In this document: positions 28,991-38,199 of the stretch, one piece after another
How positions within the stretch are numbered: position 1 is the stretch's first letter
Layout of the letters: each line of letters opens with the position of its first letter
Source: Blepharisma japonicum
Taxonomy: Eukaryota > Ciliophora > Heterotrichea > Heterotrichida > Blepharismidae
Assembly: GCA_949751835.1 (NCBI GenBank)
Contig: CATKHK010000152.1
Location: 1 to 46,471, forward strand
Direction: 5' to 3'
Length of the DNA stretch: 46,471 nt
Notes under the pieces: model-generated
Database searches by the model: none
Seen by the model: only the letters and a program-made list of their open reading frames with translations
Told to the model about the DNA's origin: nothing
Translations under genes and position numbers: made by a program

Positions 28991-30050
28991 TTAGCACTTT
29001 AAAGTCCTCACCATTACTTCTCTTATAATTGAAATTATTTTATCAACTTCTTCTGAATCATAGCACTCAAACTCCAATGTTTCAGCTGTAAATCGCACAA
29101 TAAATCTATTTTCCTTAAATTCGTGGTGAGTAATTGTATCTATATCATCAATATCATAAACTTTTTTGTTTTTCCCTTGATTTATAACAATAGCCGTTGC
29201 TCCATCATTAGATTTTCTTATAACCAGCTTAGCTTCTTTGCTAAACAGAGAGGACACAATTTCTACATCAAATTGTTGGTAATATGACTCTGCAGTCACT
29301 ATTTTCGATTTTATCTCAACCAGCATCTCAGCCATCTCTAATTCTTTCGCTTCATGCTTTTTAACGCTTTCCTCCAATACATTTTGGTACTCATCCATAG
29401 CTTCAACTTGTGTTTTTAAATTTTTCAGCGTTTCTTGAGACTTCCAAAACTTTTTTTGCTCTACTATCATGTGCTTTTCCAGAATATTATTAGAATCAAG
29501 CAACTGTAAATTATCATCATTCAGATTTTTGTAATCAGCTTTGGATTTTGATATTGATGCTCGAGTTTCATTAATTTCTTTTTTCAGTTCTTCAGCAAGA
29601 AATTTCAGTCTTGCTTCTCTTGAGGTAAAATGATTTTTTTCTTTGTAGTCTTTGATTTCTTCCACTTTTTGTGATAAATTTTGATTTTCTTGCTTTAAAA
29701 TTCTTATGTCTTCTTCTAGCTTCAGGTTGTTACTTTCTAGGTATGAAGGTCGTATGGTTGGGTTTTCTTTTGTCTGATCGAGATATTCTGAAGACGTGCT
29801 TTCATTGCTGAGGTTTGCATCAGAATCTTTTTTGGCTGAATGATTTTCTAGACGTAGGTTCTCTAATAAAAGTGTCTAAAATAATGTTTACCCTTTGTTC
29901 TATAAGAAACTCCACCTTATTAATTTCTGCATTTAGGGCTTGCAGCTTTGAGTTGGCGTTTGCTCTTTCTTCTCTTTCGTCTATTAAAGCATTCTTTAGA
30001 GTAAATAAATTCTGCTTTAGAACATTTATATCGCTTATCTTGTCTTCCAT
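28991..30050 (-). CDS. Coiled-coil protein with C-terminal PH-like domain, unknown
   Basis: Two exons are joined by a 16-nt intron (29876-29891). Without it the frame is lost between the two open parts; with it the protein is 347 residues from ATG 30050. Residues about 1-60 and 110-245 are heptad-rich coiled coil (NALIDEREERANANSKLQAL, LKLEEDIRILKQENQNLSQK). The last about 90 residues alternate beta-type stretches with a closing helix (EAKLVIRKSNDGATAIVINQ, RFIVRFTAETLEFECYDSEE), which resembles a PH-like module. Probably a cytoskeletal or basal-body-type scaffold; function unknown. Confidence 0.72.
29876..29891 (-). other. 16-nt mini-intron
   Basis: GTAAACATTATTTTAG on the minus strand. Removal changes frame by one and joins two long coiled-coil frames (EQR-TLLLENLRLEN). 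Confidence 0.75.
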
Positions 30051-30453
30051 ATTAATCTGATAGAGCTAATTTTATAATTTATATGAAGCTATCTCTTTAA
30101 TCTATATTGATTTGATTCATTTTTTGTGTTTAATGATAAATTATGTGGGAGATAATAAATAAAATTCATTGTAAATAAACAATTAAGGGATTCCTCTTTA
30201 AATTAAAGTTTATAAAGTTATTTATCTATATATTTGAGCATATCTCAATAACTCATAAATTTTCTGTTGCTATAGCTTTTATGATTAATTGATGGTTTTT
30301 ATTTTTCATAGAAAAAAGGGTTTTATTAGCCAAACCCAAAAGAAAATGATAAATCTGCAACAGTGTATGTTCCTAAAACAGGTTTAAGCAACCAGCAATT
30401 TAAACAGTATTAATCCATCACATTCTATAAAGAAATCAAATTAAACTTATTTT
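30051..30453. other. AT-rich spacer, nothing recognised
   Basis: About 400 bp between two minus-strand genes. No ORF, RNA gene or repeat supported. Confidence 0.4.
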
Positions 30454-31095
30454 TTAACAGCAGCCTCCTTTTTTTGATGTGCTTTCAGGTGACGAATTAG
30501 GATTATTGGGGCTATCTCTTGCTATTGAAATTGTTCTAGGCTTTTCTTGACTCTGCTGCTGACCTCCATTGCTTGGCTCACTCCCCACTGTAATCTTATA
30601 CGCAATATCTCTAAATAATTGATCGACCCCATATTTAGTTTTTGCACTAGTTTTCCTATAAATTGCTCCAATTGAATCCGCATATGCTTTTGCTTCAATA
30701 AAATCTACTTCTTCTTTGTCTACCAAGTCTTCTTTATTTCCTGCTATAGCAACAACAAGATTTTTAGGGCCAAACTCTCCAAGCTCATCACGCCAATGTT
30801 TCATAGCATCATAAGAAGCTCTATTGGTAATATCATAAACTAACACAGCGGCTGCTGCATCTGCATAATACATCCTTGCTAAGGAGTGGTATCTTTCTTG
30901 ACCTGCAGTATCCCAAATGCTGAATTTTATGCTGTGATTTTCGACTTCGATTGCTTTAGATAAAAACGAAGCTCCAATTGTAGGATCAAGATTGTTATGA
31001 AAAGTGTCGGCAACAAACCTTAAGACAATGCTTGATTTTCCGACGCCTGAGTCCCCTAAAAGGACTACTTTTACTTGACTGATTTCTTTTTGCAT
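30454..31095 (-). CDS. Rab5/Rab21/Rab22-like small GTPase
   Basis: This 213-residue Rab GTPase switches vesicle docking and fusion, probably on early endosomes. Nucleotide motifs: GDSGVGKS (14-21), TIGASF switch I, WDTAGQERYHSLA switch II (Gln65 kept), GNKEDL (119-124), TSAK (149-152). The effector region 'TIGASFLSK' and YHSLARMYYADA match the Rab5 subgroup best (Rab5: TIGAAFLTQ, YHSLAPMYYRGA). It ends in a double cysteine (KKGGCC) for geranylgeranylation. The hypervariable tail is Ser/Pro/Gln-rich. It has all GTP-hydrolysis residues. A TBC RabGAP gene and a CCZ1 gene lie about 6-7 kb away. Confidence 0.93.
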   Translation of the reverse strand: MQKEISQVKVVLLGDSGVGKSSIVLRFVADTFHNNLDPTIGASFLSKAIEVENHSIKFSIWDTAGQERYHSLARMYYADAAAAVLVYDITNRASYDAMKHWRDELGEFGPKNLVVAIAGNKEDLVDKEEVDFIEAKAYADSIGAIYRKTSAKTKYGVDQLFRDIAYKITVGSEPSNGGQQQSQEKPRTISIARDSPNNPNSSPESTSKKGGCC

Positions 31096-31229
31096 TAAAA
31101 TTATTCAAAAAGAGATATGAAAATATATTGATTCAACAAATATTCATGTGTGGCTTTAAAATTGTGTATTAAAATTATTAGATATCACAAACAGCTAAGG
31201 TTATTCTTTATATTATTTGTTAGCGAGAA

Positions 31230-31790
31230 ATGGTATGGACTATATAGGGAGTTGACTTAGTGGCTGGAGGCAAAAAGCCTAACCTAAACAGAAGAAAGGT
31301 TACCACAACTAACCTTTATTTAAGGCTTCTTTTAAAACTCTATAAGTTTCTTGCTCGTAGAACTGAATCAGGCTTCAATAAAGTCATCGCAAAGAGACTA
31401 GCAATGTCAAGGCACAACAGGCCACCACTTTCCCTCAAACACATTGCTAAGTATATGACAGGAAAAGAATCAAAAACCTGCGTGATCGTTGGCTCAGTCC
31501 TCGATGACCCAAGGCTTGTCAACGCCCCAGAAAATCTCCAACTTGTTGCTTTAAGAGTTAGTGAAACAGCCAGAGCTAGAATTGAAGCTGCAGGCGGAAA
31601 AGTCCTCACTTTTGACCAGCTCGCGGTACAGAATCCTTCTGGAGCAAACACAGTCCTTCTAAGAGGCAAGAAAACTGCTAGAGAAAGCTACAAACACTTC
31701 GGCCCTGCCCCAGGCTCCAAGAGATCCCACGCAAGACCATATGTAAGAAGCCATGGAAGAAAATTCGAAAAAGCTAGAGGAAGAAGATAA
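31230..31790 (+). CDS. RPL18: 60S ribosomal protein L18 (eL18)
   Basis: The 181-residue eL18 (human 188) belongs to the large ribosomal subunit. The ATG at 31230-31232 is directly followed by a 15-nt intron. Splicing gives MGVDLVAGGKKPNLNRRKV, matching the conserved MGVDI start of eL18, whereas the unspliced frame meets TAG at once. Conserved blocks: YLRLLLKLYKFLARRT, NRPPLSLKHI, ALRVSETARARI, KVLTFDQLA, HFGPAPGSKRSHARPYVRS and the basic end RKFEKARGRR. Exon 1 therefore contributes only the start codon. Confidence 0.97.
31233..31247 (+). other. 15-nt mini-intron directly after the start codon of RPL18
   Basis: GTATGGACTATATAG. Exon 1 is just ATG, and removal yields the conserved MGVD start. 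Confidence 0.93.
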
Positions 31791-31838
31791 ATTACATATT
31801 TTAGCATTATTTTCTTCTCAGAATAATAATTTCGCAAT

Positions 31839-32636
31839 ATGTGGTTCATTAAGGATGGTGCTGGAATTGCTTGCGTAGTTGTAACTTATCTTATCATGAC
31901 TGGGGTCAGTTCTTTGGTAATTAAGGTAGCGATTTTGCAATTAGATGAAGAAGAGTATATAAATGGCCCGGTTTGTATATGCTTTTACTACTTTTTCTTA
32001 TTTATGGCTGGATTCAGCCATCTTAAAGCTATGCTGACAGACCCAGGCTCAGTTCCACTGAACTCTGCTGAGCTTCCGAAAGTCAATGAGTATAAGGAAG
32101 GGAAGCCTAAGTTTTACTGCCTCAGATGTAGATGTAATAAGCCAAATCGATGCCATCACTGTTCAACATGTGGAAGATGTATCATGAAAATGGACCATCA
32201 CTGCCCATGGGTGAATAACTGTGTAGGATATTACAATCAAAAACACTTTGTTTTATTTTTGCTTTATATTGAGCTAAGCTGTATTTATTCTTTTATTATG
32301 CTGGGAATGAGGGCTTCCTATTGTTTTTCCCATGAGAAGGCTGAATTGTGCTTAAGACCGAGACAAGAAGTGTCGTTTGATTTATTTATTGGTGTGCTAT
32401 CGTTTTTTATGGCAGGGATTTTTGGGCTATTTGTAGGAGTTATGATGCAAGACCAGATAACTTGCATTATAAATAATACGTCAGGGATTGATGAACTGAA
32501 GAAAACGCTTGTTGAGAAAAGGCCAGTTAAAGTGAATTTAGAAGAGACGTTTGGAGGGCCTTTTGGGATTCTTTGGTTTATACCTACCAGTTTGAAACGA
32601 CAATCAAATGATAGGTTTGATATAGAGCTCACATAA
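31839..32636 (+). CDS. DHHC-type palmitoyl acyltransferase
   Basis: This 265-residue zDHHC protein S-acyltransferase attaches palmitate to cysteines of membrane proteins. Four transmembrane spans lie at about 8-32, 44-63, 136-156 and 178-203. The cytosolic Cys-rich domain CLRCRCNKPNRCHHCSTCGR and MDHHCPWVNNCVGYYNQKHF (94-137) contains the zinc-binding Cys/His and the catalytic Asp-His-His-Cys (119-122). The DPG motif (68-70) is also present. All catalytic residues are intact. It starts 49 bp after the RPL18 stop. Possible clients in this window are the acylated PP2C and the small MGCG protein (inference only). Confidence 0.94.
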   Translation: MWFIKDGAGIACVVVTYLIMTGVSSLVIKVAILQLDEEEYINGPVCICFYYFFLFMAGFSHLKAMLTDPGSVPLNSAELPKVNEYKEGKPKFYCLRCRCNKPNRCHHCSTCGRCIMKMDHHCPWVNNCVGYYNQKHFVLFLLYIELSCIYSFIMLGMRASYCFSHEKAELCLRPRQEVSFDLFIGVLSFFMAGIFGLFVGVMMQDQITCIINNTSGIDELKKTLVEKRPVKVNLEETFGGPFGILWFIPTSLKRQSNDRFDIELT

Positions 32637-33201
32637 ATTATGTTAAGATAGTTGGATTTATAATTCTTTAGGAAATTTTATGACAAAATTAGGGATATAA
32701 GAGTTTTTTAAATAGAAATGCAAATAAAATGTAAGCTGAAAACTAAAAAAAAAATAGCTTTGAATTGTGTGTAATATAAATGAATTTTTTATTTGCACGA
32801 TATTAAGACCACAAATTTTATTTTATTTAATTAAATTTCTGTTTTAAATATAGTTTTATATAAATTGTAATTCTATTAATCATTATTGAAGCTAATTGTT
32901 TTAAGAATTTTATTGCTATGAAATCAGTTTGTCTGGCGGCAGCAAATAAAATTGCAAAAAACATTAGGGCTATGAAAGATAGAGCTTATGTCAGCTCAGT
33001 ATTCCATAAGAAATCTCATTAAATCGATTATGTTTAAGTAATCTCAATTAAAAAGCCGATGATAAACATGGCTAATACCATTATGGAATGAAAATATTTT
33101 TTTTTATTAAGTTAAAATCCTCTGCCTAGAATAGCTTTTAAAGTGTTTAGGAAATAAAAAAATAAATACAAGGATTTACATATTTACATATATCCCCATC
33201 T
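32637..33201. other. AT-rich spacer with one tiny ORF
   Basis: About 565 bp at the convergent end of DHHC and the minus-strand hypothetical gene. It holds only the possible ORF at 32918-33022. Confidence 0.4.
32918..33022 (+). CDS. Possible micro-ORF, unknown
   Basis: ATG to TAA, 34 codons (MKSVCLAAANKIAKNIRAMK...). GC and codon choice are more coding-like than the surrounding spacer, and the product would be a basic amphipathic helix. No homology or intron support. Confidence 0.2.
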   Translation: MKSVCLAAANKIAKNIRAMKDRAYVSSVFHKKSH

Positions 33202-33564
33202 TTAGCATGAGGCTTGAGTGTCGAATTCTTTAAAAAATTCGTCTTTAATAATAGGATTTGATGCTCTTTGAGCCATCAAATTCTTGATTTTTCTGTGATT
33301 AGACAAAGAATCTTGCTTGATTAATTCTTTTTCAAATTTCTCGCCTTTCTGAAGTATCGAATTAATTTCCTCCAAAAGTCTTTTCCCATCCACATCATCT
33401 TTTGCCAAAGAAATATTTTGCTTGAAGGACGTTTTTAGTGTGCTGTAATAGTTTGTAGGCTTTGGCAATGCTAATTCTGATGAAAAAACGATGTATGGAT
33501 TGCTGATCTCTGCCATTTTATTTTTAATTGTTTTTTGTTGCATGCCTGTAAACTGGATAAACAT
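33202..33564 (-). CDS. Hypothetical small helical protein
   Basis: The 120-residue ORF runs from ATG 33564 to TAA 33202. Two further in-frame Met codons (at 33543 and 33516, MAEISNPYIVF) are alternative starts; the last gives 104 residues and looks most natural. The product is charged and helical (KRLLEEINSILQKGEKFEKE, RKIKNLMAQRASN) with no transmembrane segment and no motif I recognise. Confidence 0.5.
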   Translation of the reverse strand: MFIQFTGMQQKTIKNKMAEISNPYIVFSSELALPKPTNYYSTLKTSFKQNISLAKDDVDGKRLLEEINSILQKGEKFEKELIKQDSLSNHRKIKNLMAQRASNPIIKDEFFKEFDTQASC

Positions 33565-33797
33565 ATATTAAAATTATCAATGCAAAATTTGCATACTGCT
33601 ATTTTTAACAAGATTTCATCACAATGATATCTAAAATAACCTTATATTTCAACTAAATTACAATTCCTAATATAAATAAAGCAAAAAAAATTAAATATGA
33701 TATCTTATGCAACTGCTAATGATAAATAATTAAAAAATATTTTACTATATTGTATATATAATTCTAGTTTAGTTAAATATCATCTAAATAAGTTTCA

Positions 33798-34478
33798 TTA
33801 TGTTTTTCTTTTTTTCGTGTCCTGATTTAAATCAGATATCAGACTTGAACTCAATTCTTCTTCCTTTATTTCTGTACTTTGTGTCAATTTTCTAGCTTTC
33901 AGGTCATTTAAGATCCCTATAAACTGTGCTGTTAATTTTGGCCCTGTTTCTTCTCTTAATTTGGCGACTTCAACCCTAGCTGTATCCATTTCCACTGAAA
34001 GTCCAGCTAAATCCTCAATTCTTTTATTTTGCCTATCAATGATATCATTTTTAAACCTAACAACTTCCAAAACTTGAGATAAAAAATCATTAATAAATTC
34101 TCCTTTAAAATTTTTTTCAAGCCTTGTTTTAAACATTGACACAAATAATTTTGCGTTTTCATCCATAGGCATATGCAGCTCAAGCTCAGCTGAATTATCA
34201 TCTTTGTCTTCTCTAAAGAAAAATCTGATACTATGAGAAGCTGCTTTAAAAGCATCTCGCAAAGTAGTAAAATAGTCGGCACTTATAAGCTGGGCATTGC
34301 ATGAACTGGTAAAGATATCTCCTGGGGTGCAAAACATTGACTGGTTAATTAAAATCCACAGCTTACATAAGGGTAAATTAGGATCATATATGCATGGATG
34401 CTGATACCAATGACTGATAACCCACATAGGAATTCCTTCGAGTGTTGATGTGTAAATAAAAAAGCAGTCCGCGTTCAT
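33798..34478 (-). CDS. XRCC4/XLF-superfamily-like protein (candidate NHEJ factor)
   Basis: The 226-residue protein has the layout of XRCC4/XLF. An N-terminal globular beta-rich head (about 1-115: FIYTSTLEGIPMWVI, LWILINQSMF, AQLISADYFTTLRDAF, IRFFFREDKDD) is followed by a long helical stalk (about 120-200). The stalk end (LREETGPKLTAQFIGILNDLK) resembles the XRCC4 stalk (ETDLYKRFILVLNEKK), and the tail is basic (KKRKT), a possible nuclear signal. XRCC4/XLF proteins bridge DNA ends for ligase IV. Known relevance: ciliate DNA elimination uses end joining. The similarity is at pattern level only, so it could also be another head-plus-coil protein. Confidence 0.42.
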   Translation of the reverse strand: MNADCFFIYTSTLEGIPMWVISHWYQHPCIYDPNLPLCKLWILINQSMFCTPGDIFTSSCNAQLISADYFTTLRDAFKAASHSIRFFFREDKDDNSAELELHMPMDENAKLFVSMFKTRLEKNFKGEFINDFLSQVLEVVRFKNDIIDRQNKRIEDLAGLSVEMDTARVEVAKLREETGPKLTAQFIGILNDLKARKLTQSTEIKEEELSSSLISDLNQDTKKRKT

Positions 34479-34539
34479 TATTAAAATATAATAATAGAAG
34501 GCAATTTCAATTAAAAATTAAATAATTAGCTTTAAATAA

Positions 34540-36120
34540 CTATAAATTACTTAAAAATCTTTCAAAACTTTGGCTAAAGTTTTCATGGACAACTAAATAA
34601 TGATTACCTTGAATTTCTTGGCCCTCCAATACAAGCTTAACTCTCTGGTCTCCAATCCTATAAATCCCTTCTTCCAATCTAACTATTCCTATATTTAATG
34701 GTTTCCCTAGACTTAATATTTTTTCGCCTAATATAATATCAAGCTCATCTCCATCTTCTGCAAAATATTCTTTTACCCTTAATTGTTCTTCAACTGCCTC
34801 TTGTTCAAGACTTTCTATTTCTTCTGAAGTATTTTCTAAAATATTCCTCAGATGATCTGCTGATTTTTGGGCAATATTTAATTGATAGCTTTGAAGCAGA
34901 AATAAGTCAGCAAGAGTAAGAAGTTTTGTTGATAATTGATTTAAATATTCATGAAGGGATTCATCTTTGTTATAGCTGACAGTTTCTTCTAATTTCTTTG
35001 AATAAAGATCAATTTTTGATTGCAAAAGACTATTATTGTCAGAAAGATCGCCGATAATTGCTTCTTGAATTGAAATTTTGTTAGAGACAATAGCAATGTG
35101 GCCATGAAGCTCGTCAATAGAAATTTTTATATTTTCGTCTTGCTGGCTTAGTTTGTTTCTTTGGTTCTCATAAATATTTAATGTATTTTTTATTTCTTGT
35201 TTCAATATTTTTATAGATTTCTTATAATAATCTCCGATTTCTCTATAATTTAGCAAGAACTCTTTTTCTTCAATTTGTAGTATTTTTAAAGCTTTTTTCC
35301 TTTCCAGCTCTCCTTGAAGCTGAAGTTTCCTTCTCAGCAATTGCAATTCTTTTTGTTTTTCATTTTGCAATTCTTTTCTTAGCTTATCAATTGTCTCTCT
35401 AAGCCCTTTATTTTCCTCTTCGCACTGTTTAGCACTATTAGTCAATTTATTATTTTCATCCCTAAATCTTGCTATTTCATCATTAGTTTCCTTAAAAACT
35501 TGCTGCCTTTCTTTTTCGGTATTTTCCAAAGCATTTTGAGTATTTTTAATATTTTTCATCAATTCCGGAGCATCACTTACTTTATTAGCCAATTCCTGAA
35601 TTTCTGACTCAAAATCTGATTTATTTTCCAATAATCCAAAAATCACGCTATCAGCTTTTGAGCATTTTTCTTCCTCTTCTTTCAACAATTGCTGGAGCTC
35701 CAAGATATCTTCATGTATTTCTACCATATCTTTCTCATGCTGCTTTATATCTTCATTAAGCTGATTAAAAGTGTCATCTGCAGACAGCTGAATATCCTTG
35801 GTATTTTTAAGGCTTTGGCTATATAAAGCAGTTAATTGCTCTTTTTCGTGATCAAGGTATTTTAGCAATTTAAGCTTTTGATTTAAAGCAAACATTGAAC
35901 TTTTGACGTAGTCAGACTCTTCTCTACTTGTAGGCTCTCTAGGAAGCTTTACAGGGATTGATTCTTGCGAGTGAACTTGTGGAACCATTATCGTTTCGTC
36001 TGCAATTCCAGGGACATTTAGAGGCTCAAGCACACTGAGCATTGATGAAATTTTGGTACTTTGGTTAGTGATTATCTCTTCGAAATAATCACAGCGAGGG
36101 CATTGCTCGTAAAAAGCCAT
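34540..36120 (-). CDS. Long coiled-coil protein, unknown
   Basis: The 526-residue ORF runs from ATG 36120 to TAA. An N-terminal motif with two Cys (YEQCPRCDYFEE) could bind zinc. Residues about 70-450 form near-continuous heptad coiled coil (e.g. QLNEDIKQHEKDMVEIHEDI, LRKELQNEKQKELQLLRRKL). The last about 75 residues are globular with beta-like segments (LGKPLNIGIVRLEEGIYRIG, VKLVLEGQEI). Probably a structural or cytoskeletal protein. It lies only 30 bp downstream of the gene at 36151 on the same strand. Confidence 0.75.
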   Translation of the reverse strand: MAFYEQCPRCDYFEEIITNQSTKISSMLSVLEPLNVPGIADETIMVPQVHSQESIPVKLPREPTSREESDYVKSSMFALNQKLKLLKYLDHEKEQLTALYSQSLKNTKDIQLSADDTFNQLNEDIKQHEKDMVEIHEDILELQQLLKEEEEKCSKADSVIFGLLENKSDFESEIQELANKVSDAPELMKNIKNTQNALENTEKERQQVFKETNDEIARFRDENNKLTNSAKQCEEENKGLRETIDKLRKELQNEKQKELQLLRRKLQLQGELERKKALKILQIEEKEFLLNYREIGDYYKKSIKILKQEIKNTLNIYENQRNKLSQQDENIKISIDELHGHIAIVSNKISIQEAIIGDLSDNNSLLQSKIDLYSKKLEETVSYNKDESLHEYLNQLSTKLLTLADLFLLQSYQLNIAQKSADHLRNILENTSEEIESLEQEAVEEQLRVKEYFAEDGDELDIILGEKILSLGKPLNIGIVRLEEGIYRIGDQRVKLVLEGQEIQGNHYLVVHENFSQSFERFLSNL

Positions 36121-36150
36121 TATTGCTATTATTTTGCTACTTATACCAAT

Positions 36151-36855
36151 TTAATCTTTGAAATTAATATCATATAGTTTAATTGCATTTCCTTCACATA
36201 CTACTACACTGGCAGGAAGCTCTTTTTCATCATTTCTCGGCACCAGAACAATTTTTTTAGAAGTTTTGTATTTAAGAGAAAGCTCTTTCTCAACGTGCTC
36301 TTTTGATAACGGTCCTCTCTTTTTAATTAAACTTTCAAAACTAGCTTTTTCTCTATCAAACGGCAGATATGAGGATAATTGCAGATCTTCATTAAAAAAA
36401 TAAGCTTGATCAATTTTTGTTGAGTTTAAATCATCAATAAAAGGTATATGATGCTTGACTTTAGGTGTATTGGATAAATATTCATGAGCTGAAGGAATTG
36501 TTGTTTCCACTTCTGGATCTATAAATTCATGAGCTTTCATTAAGTTCATGCTTATTCGTAGAGGATTTGCTATAGAATTTGAAGATTGCTTTGATATAGA
36601 TTTTAAATTAAGATGCAGCCGTATTGGCTCTTTGTGCTTTCCCTCACTTGAGTAATTCCTTTTCGTTAATGACTGCCTTTTAGTAGCAGATTGCATATCA
36701 AACGATTTATTTGAGGAACTATTTTTTCCAGTAGATCTCCTGCTTAATCTTGATGCAATTGAGTAATCATCTGAATTCAAATCTTTGATTGTCATAGACA
36801 ACTTATTGAAGTTTTTAGGTGATTCTTTTGCAAGGGCTTTCTTGATATATGACAT
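36151..36855 (-). CDS. Ser/Lys-rich protein, unknown
   Basis: The 234-residue ORF starts at ATG 36855 and ends at TAA 36151, 30 bp before the next same-strand start. The N-terminal half is disordered and basic (SRLSRRSTGKNSSSNKSF, KRQSLTKRNYSSEGKHK) with many potential kinase sites. The C-terminal part is more ordered (SFESLIKKRGPLSKEHVEKE, KKIVLVPRNDEKELPASVVV). No family recognised. Confidence 0.6.
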   Translation of the reverse strand: MSYIKKALAKESPKNFNKLSMTIKDLNSDDYSIASRLSRRSTGKNSSSNKSFDMQSATKRQSLTKRNYSSEGKHKEPIRLHLNLKSISKQSSNSIANPLRISMNLMKAHEFIDPEVETTIPSAHEYLSNTPKVKHHIPFIDDLNSTKIDQAYFFNEDLQLSSYLPFDREKASFESLIKKRGPLSKEHVEKELSLKYKTSKKIVLVPRNDEKELPASVVVCEGNAIKLYDINFKD

Positions 36856-37160
36856 GATTTTATTTCTAAATTACTTTAAGAAAATACTACAAAAAGTTTA
36901 AATAAAATTTATCTATATAATATGATCCAATTTTTTCCAACCTAGAAAATAACCCTCAAACTGACTTACTTAATCCGATTTGAATATAAAAATGGAATGG
37001 CGAACTATTAAAATTTGCATATCTATTTCAGCCTCTTCCCTTAATTTCATTCTTTCCTATTAATAACAAATCATCAGAAACGCCGTTTTCCTGGGTATAC
37101 ATTCAGTAACTTTTTCCTTTAAAATTCTTCACATTAAATCAATATTATGTAAAAACAAAA
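36856..37160. promoter_or_regulatory. Divergent promoter spacer
   Basis: About 305 bp, AT-rich, between the minus-strand Ser-rich gene and the plus-strand TBC gene. No ORF or repeat. Confidence 0.35.
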
Positions 37161-38135
37161 ATGACTGAAGACGTGAAATTAGACAAGCACGGATTCATAG
37201 TTCAGAACACAACCCTACAGAAATCTGACCACATTGGTCGCGATAACGCGAGGATCTTGAAATGAGAAGATATGCTCCAAAGGTGGGATTATAACACTAA
37301 ACGCAGGCCAACTTTTATTAAAAAGAGAGTTAGGAAAGGAATTCCAGACTGCTTGAGAGGCAGAGTCTGGGCAGAGCTCGCACAAATTAGGCAGTTTAAA
37401 TCAACATATGGGGAAAACTACTACAAAACGCTGCTAGAGACTGAAACTGATGCAATATCAGCTGAAGACATAATGAGAGATATTGACAGGACTTTCCCTG
37501 AACACATACTTTTTCGAGAAGGAAATCTTGGCCAGCCAGCTTTGATCCGAACCTTAAAGGCGTACTCTGTGCATGATCCTGAATTAGGATACTGCCAAGG
37601 AATGGGTTTTTTAATTGCGATGTTTTTAATATACATGAGCGAAGAAGACGCTTTTTGGATGCTGGTGGCTGTTATGAACAAATACCAGATGCGTGAATTA
37701 TACGTGCCTGGAATGCCAGGAGTTTACAAAGCTTTTTACAAAATCAATGCTCTTTTTAAGCACTTTATGCCGAGCTTGTGAAGACATTTTCGCGATTTGA
37801 GTCTTCTCCCATCAATGTTTGCCCCTTCATGGATAATGACGCTTTATATTACACTGTTCCCAATTGAGATCACGCTGAGAATTTTGGACACTTTCTTTTG
37901 TGAAGGCCCAAAAGTTATTTATAGAGTCTACATAATTGCCTTTAAAAAAGCCAAGGACGAAATGCTGAGCATGACCCTTGATGAAATTTTGGAAAGAATT
38001 AAAACGATTCAGAGCGATTTCGCACCAGATGAACTGATCAAAAATGCATTTGGGATCTCTCTGAGTAGGAAAAAGCTCAAAGAGCTCGATAAAGAATACG
38101 CGACTGACCAAAATTCGGAATTCATCAATTGGTAG
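37161..38135 (+). CDS. TBC-domain Rab GTPase-activating protein
   Basis: The 324-residue ORF from ATG 37161 to TAG is continuous only with two TGAs read as Trp (35 and 208). The TBC fold spans about 55-290. The catalytic arginine finger is in IMRDIDRTFPEH (Arg110, the IxxDxxR motif) and the glutamine finger in GYCQGMGFL (Gln146). Other blocks are GIPDCLRGRVW, EEDAFWMLVAV, PSWIMTLYITLFP and ILDTFFCEGPKVIY. Both fingers are present, so it should accelerate GTP hydrolysis by a Rab. The Rab5-like GTPase at 30454 and CCZ1 at 38200 are neighbours, but a partnership is only inferred. Confidence 0.94.
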
Positions 38136-38199
38136 CTTTTCAATTAATTTTAAATTAACTGTCATATTTCCATAAGAAAAGTTGATATAATTGCCATTT

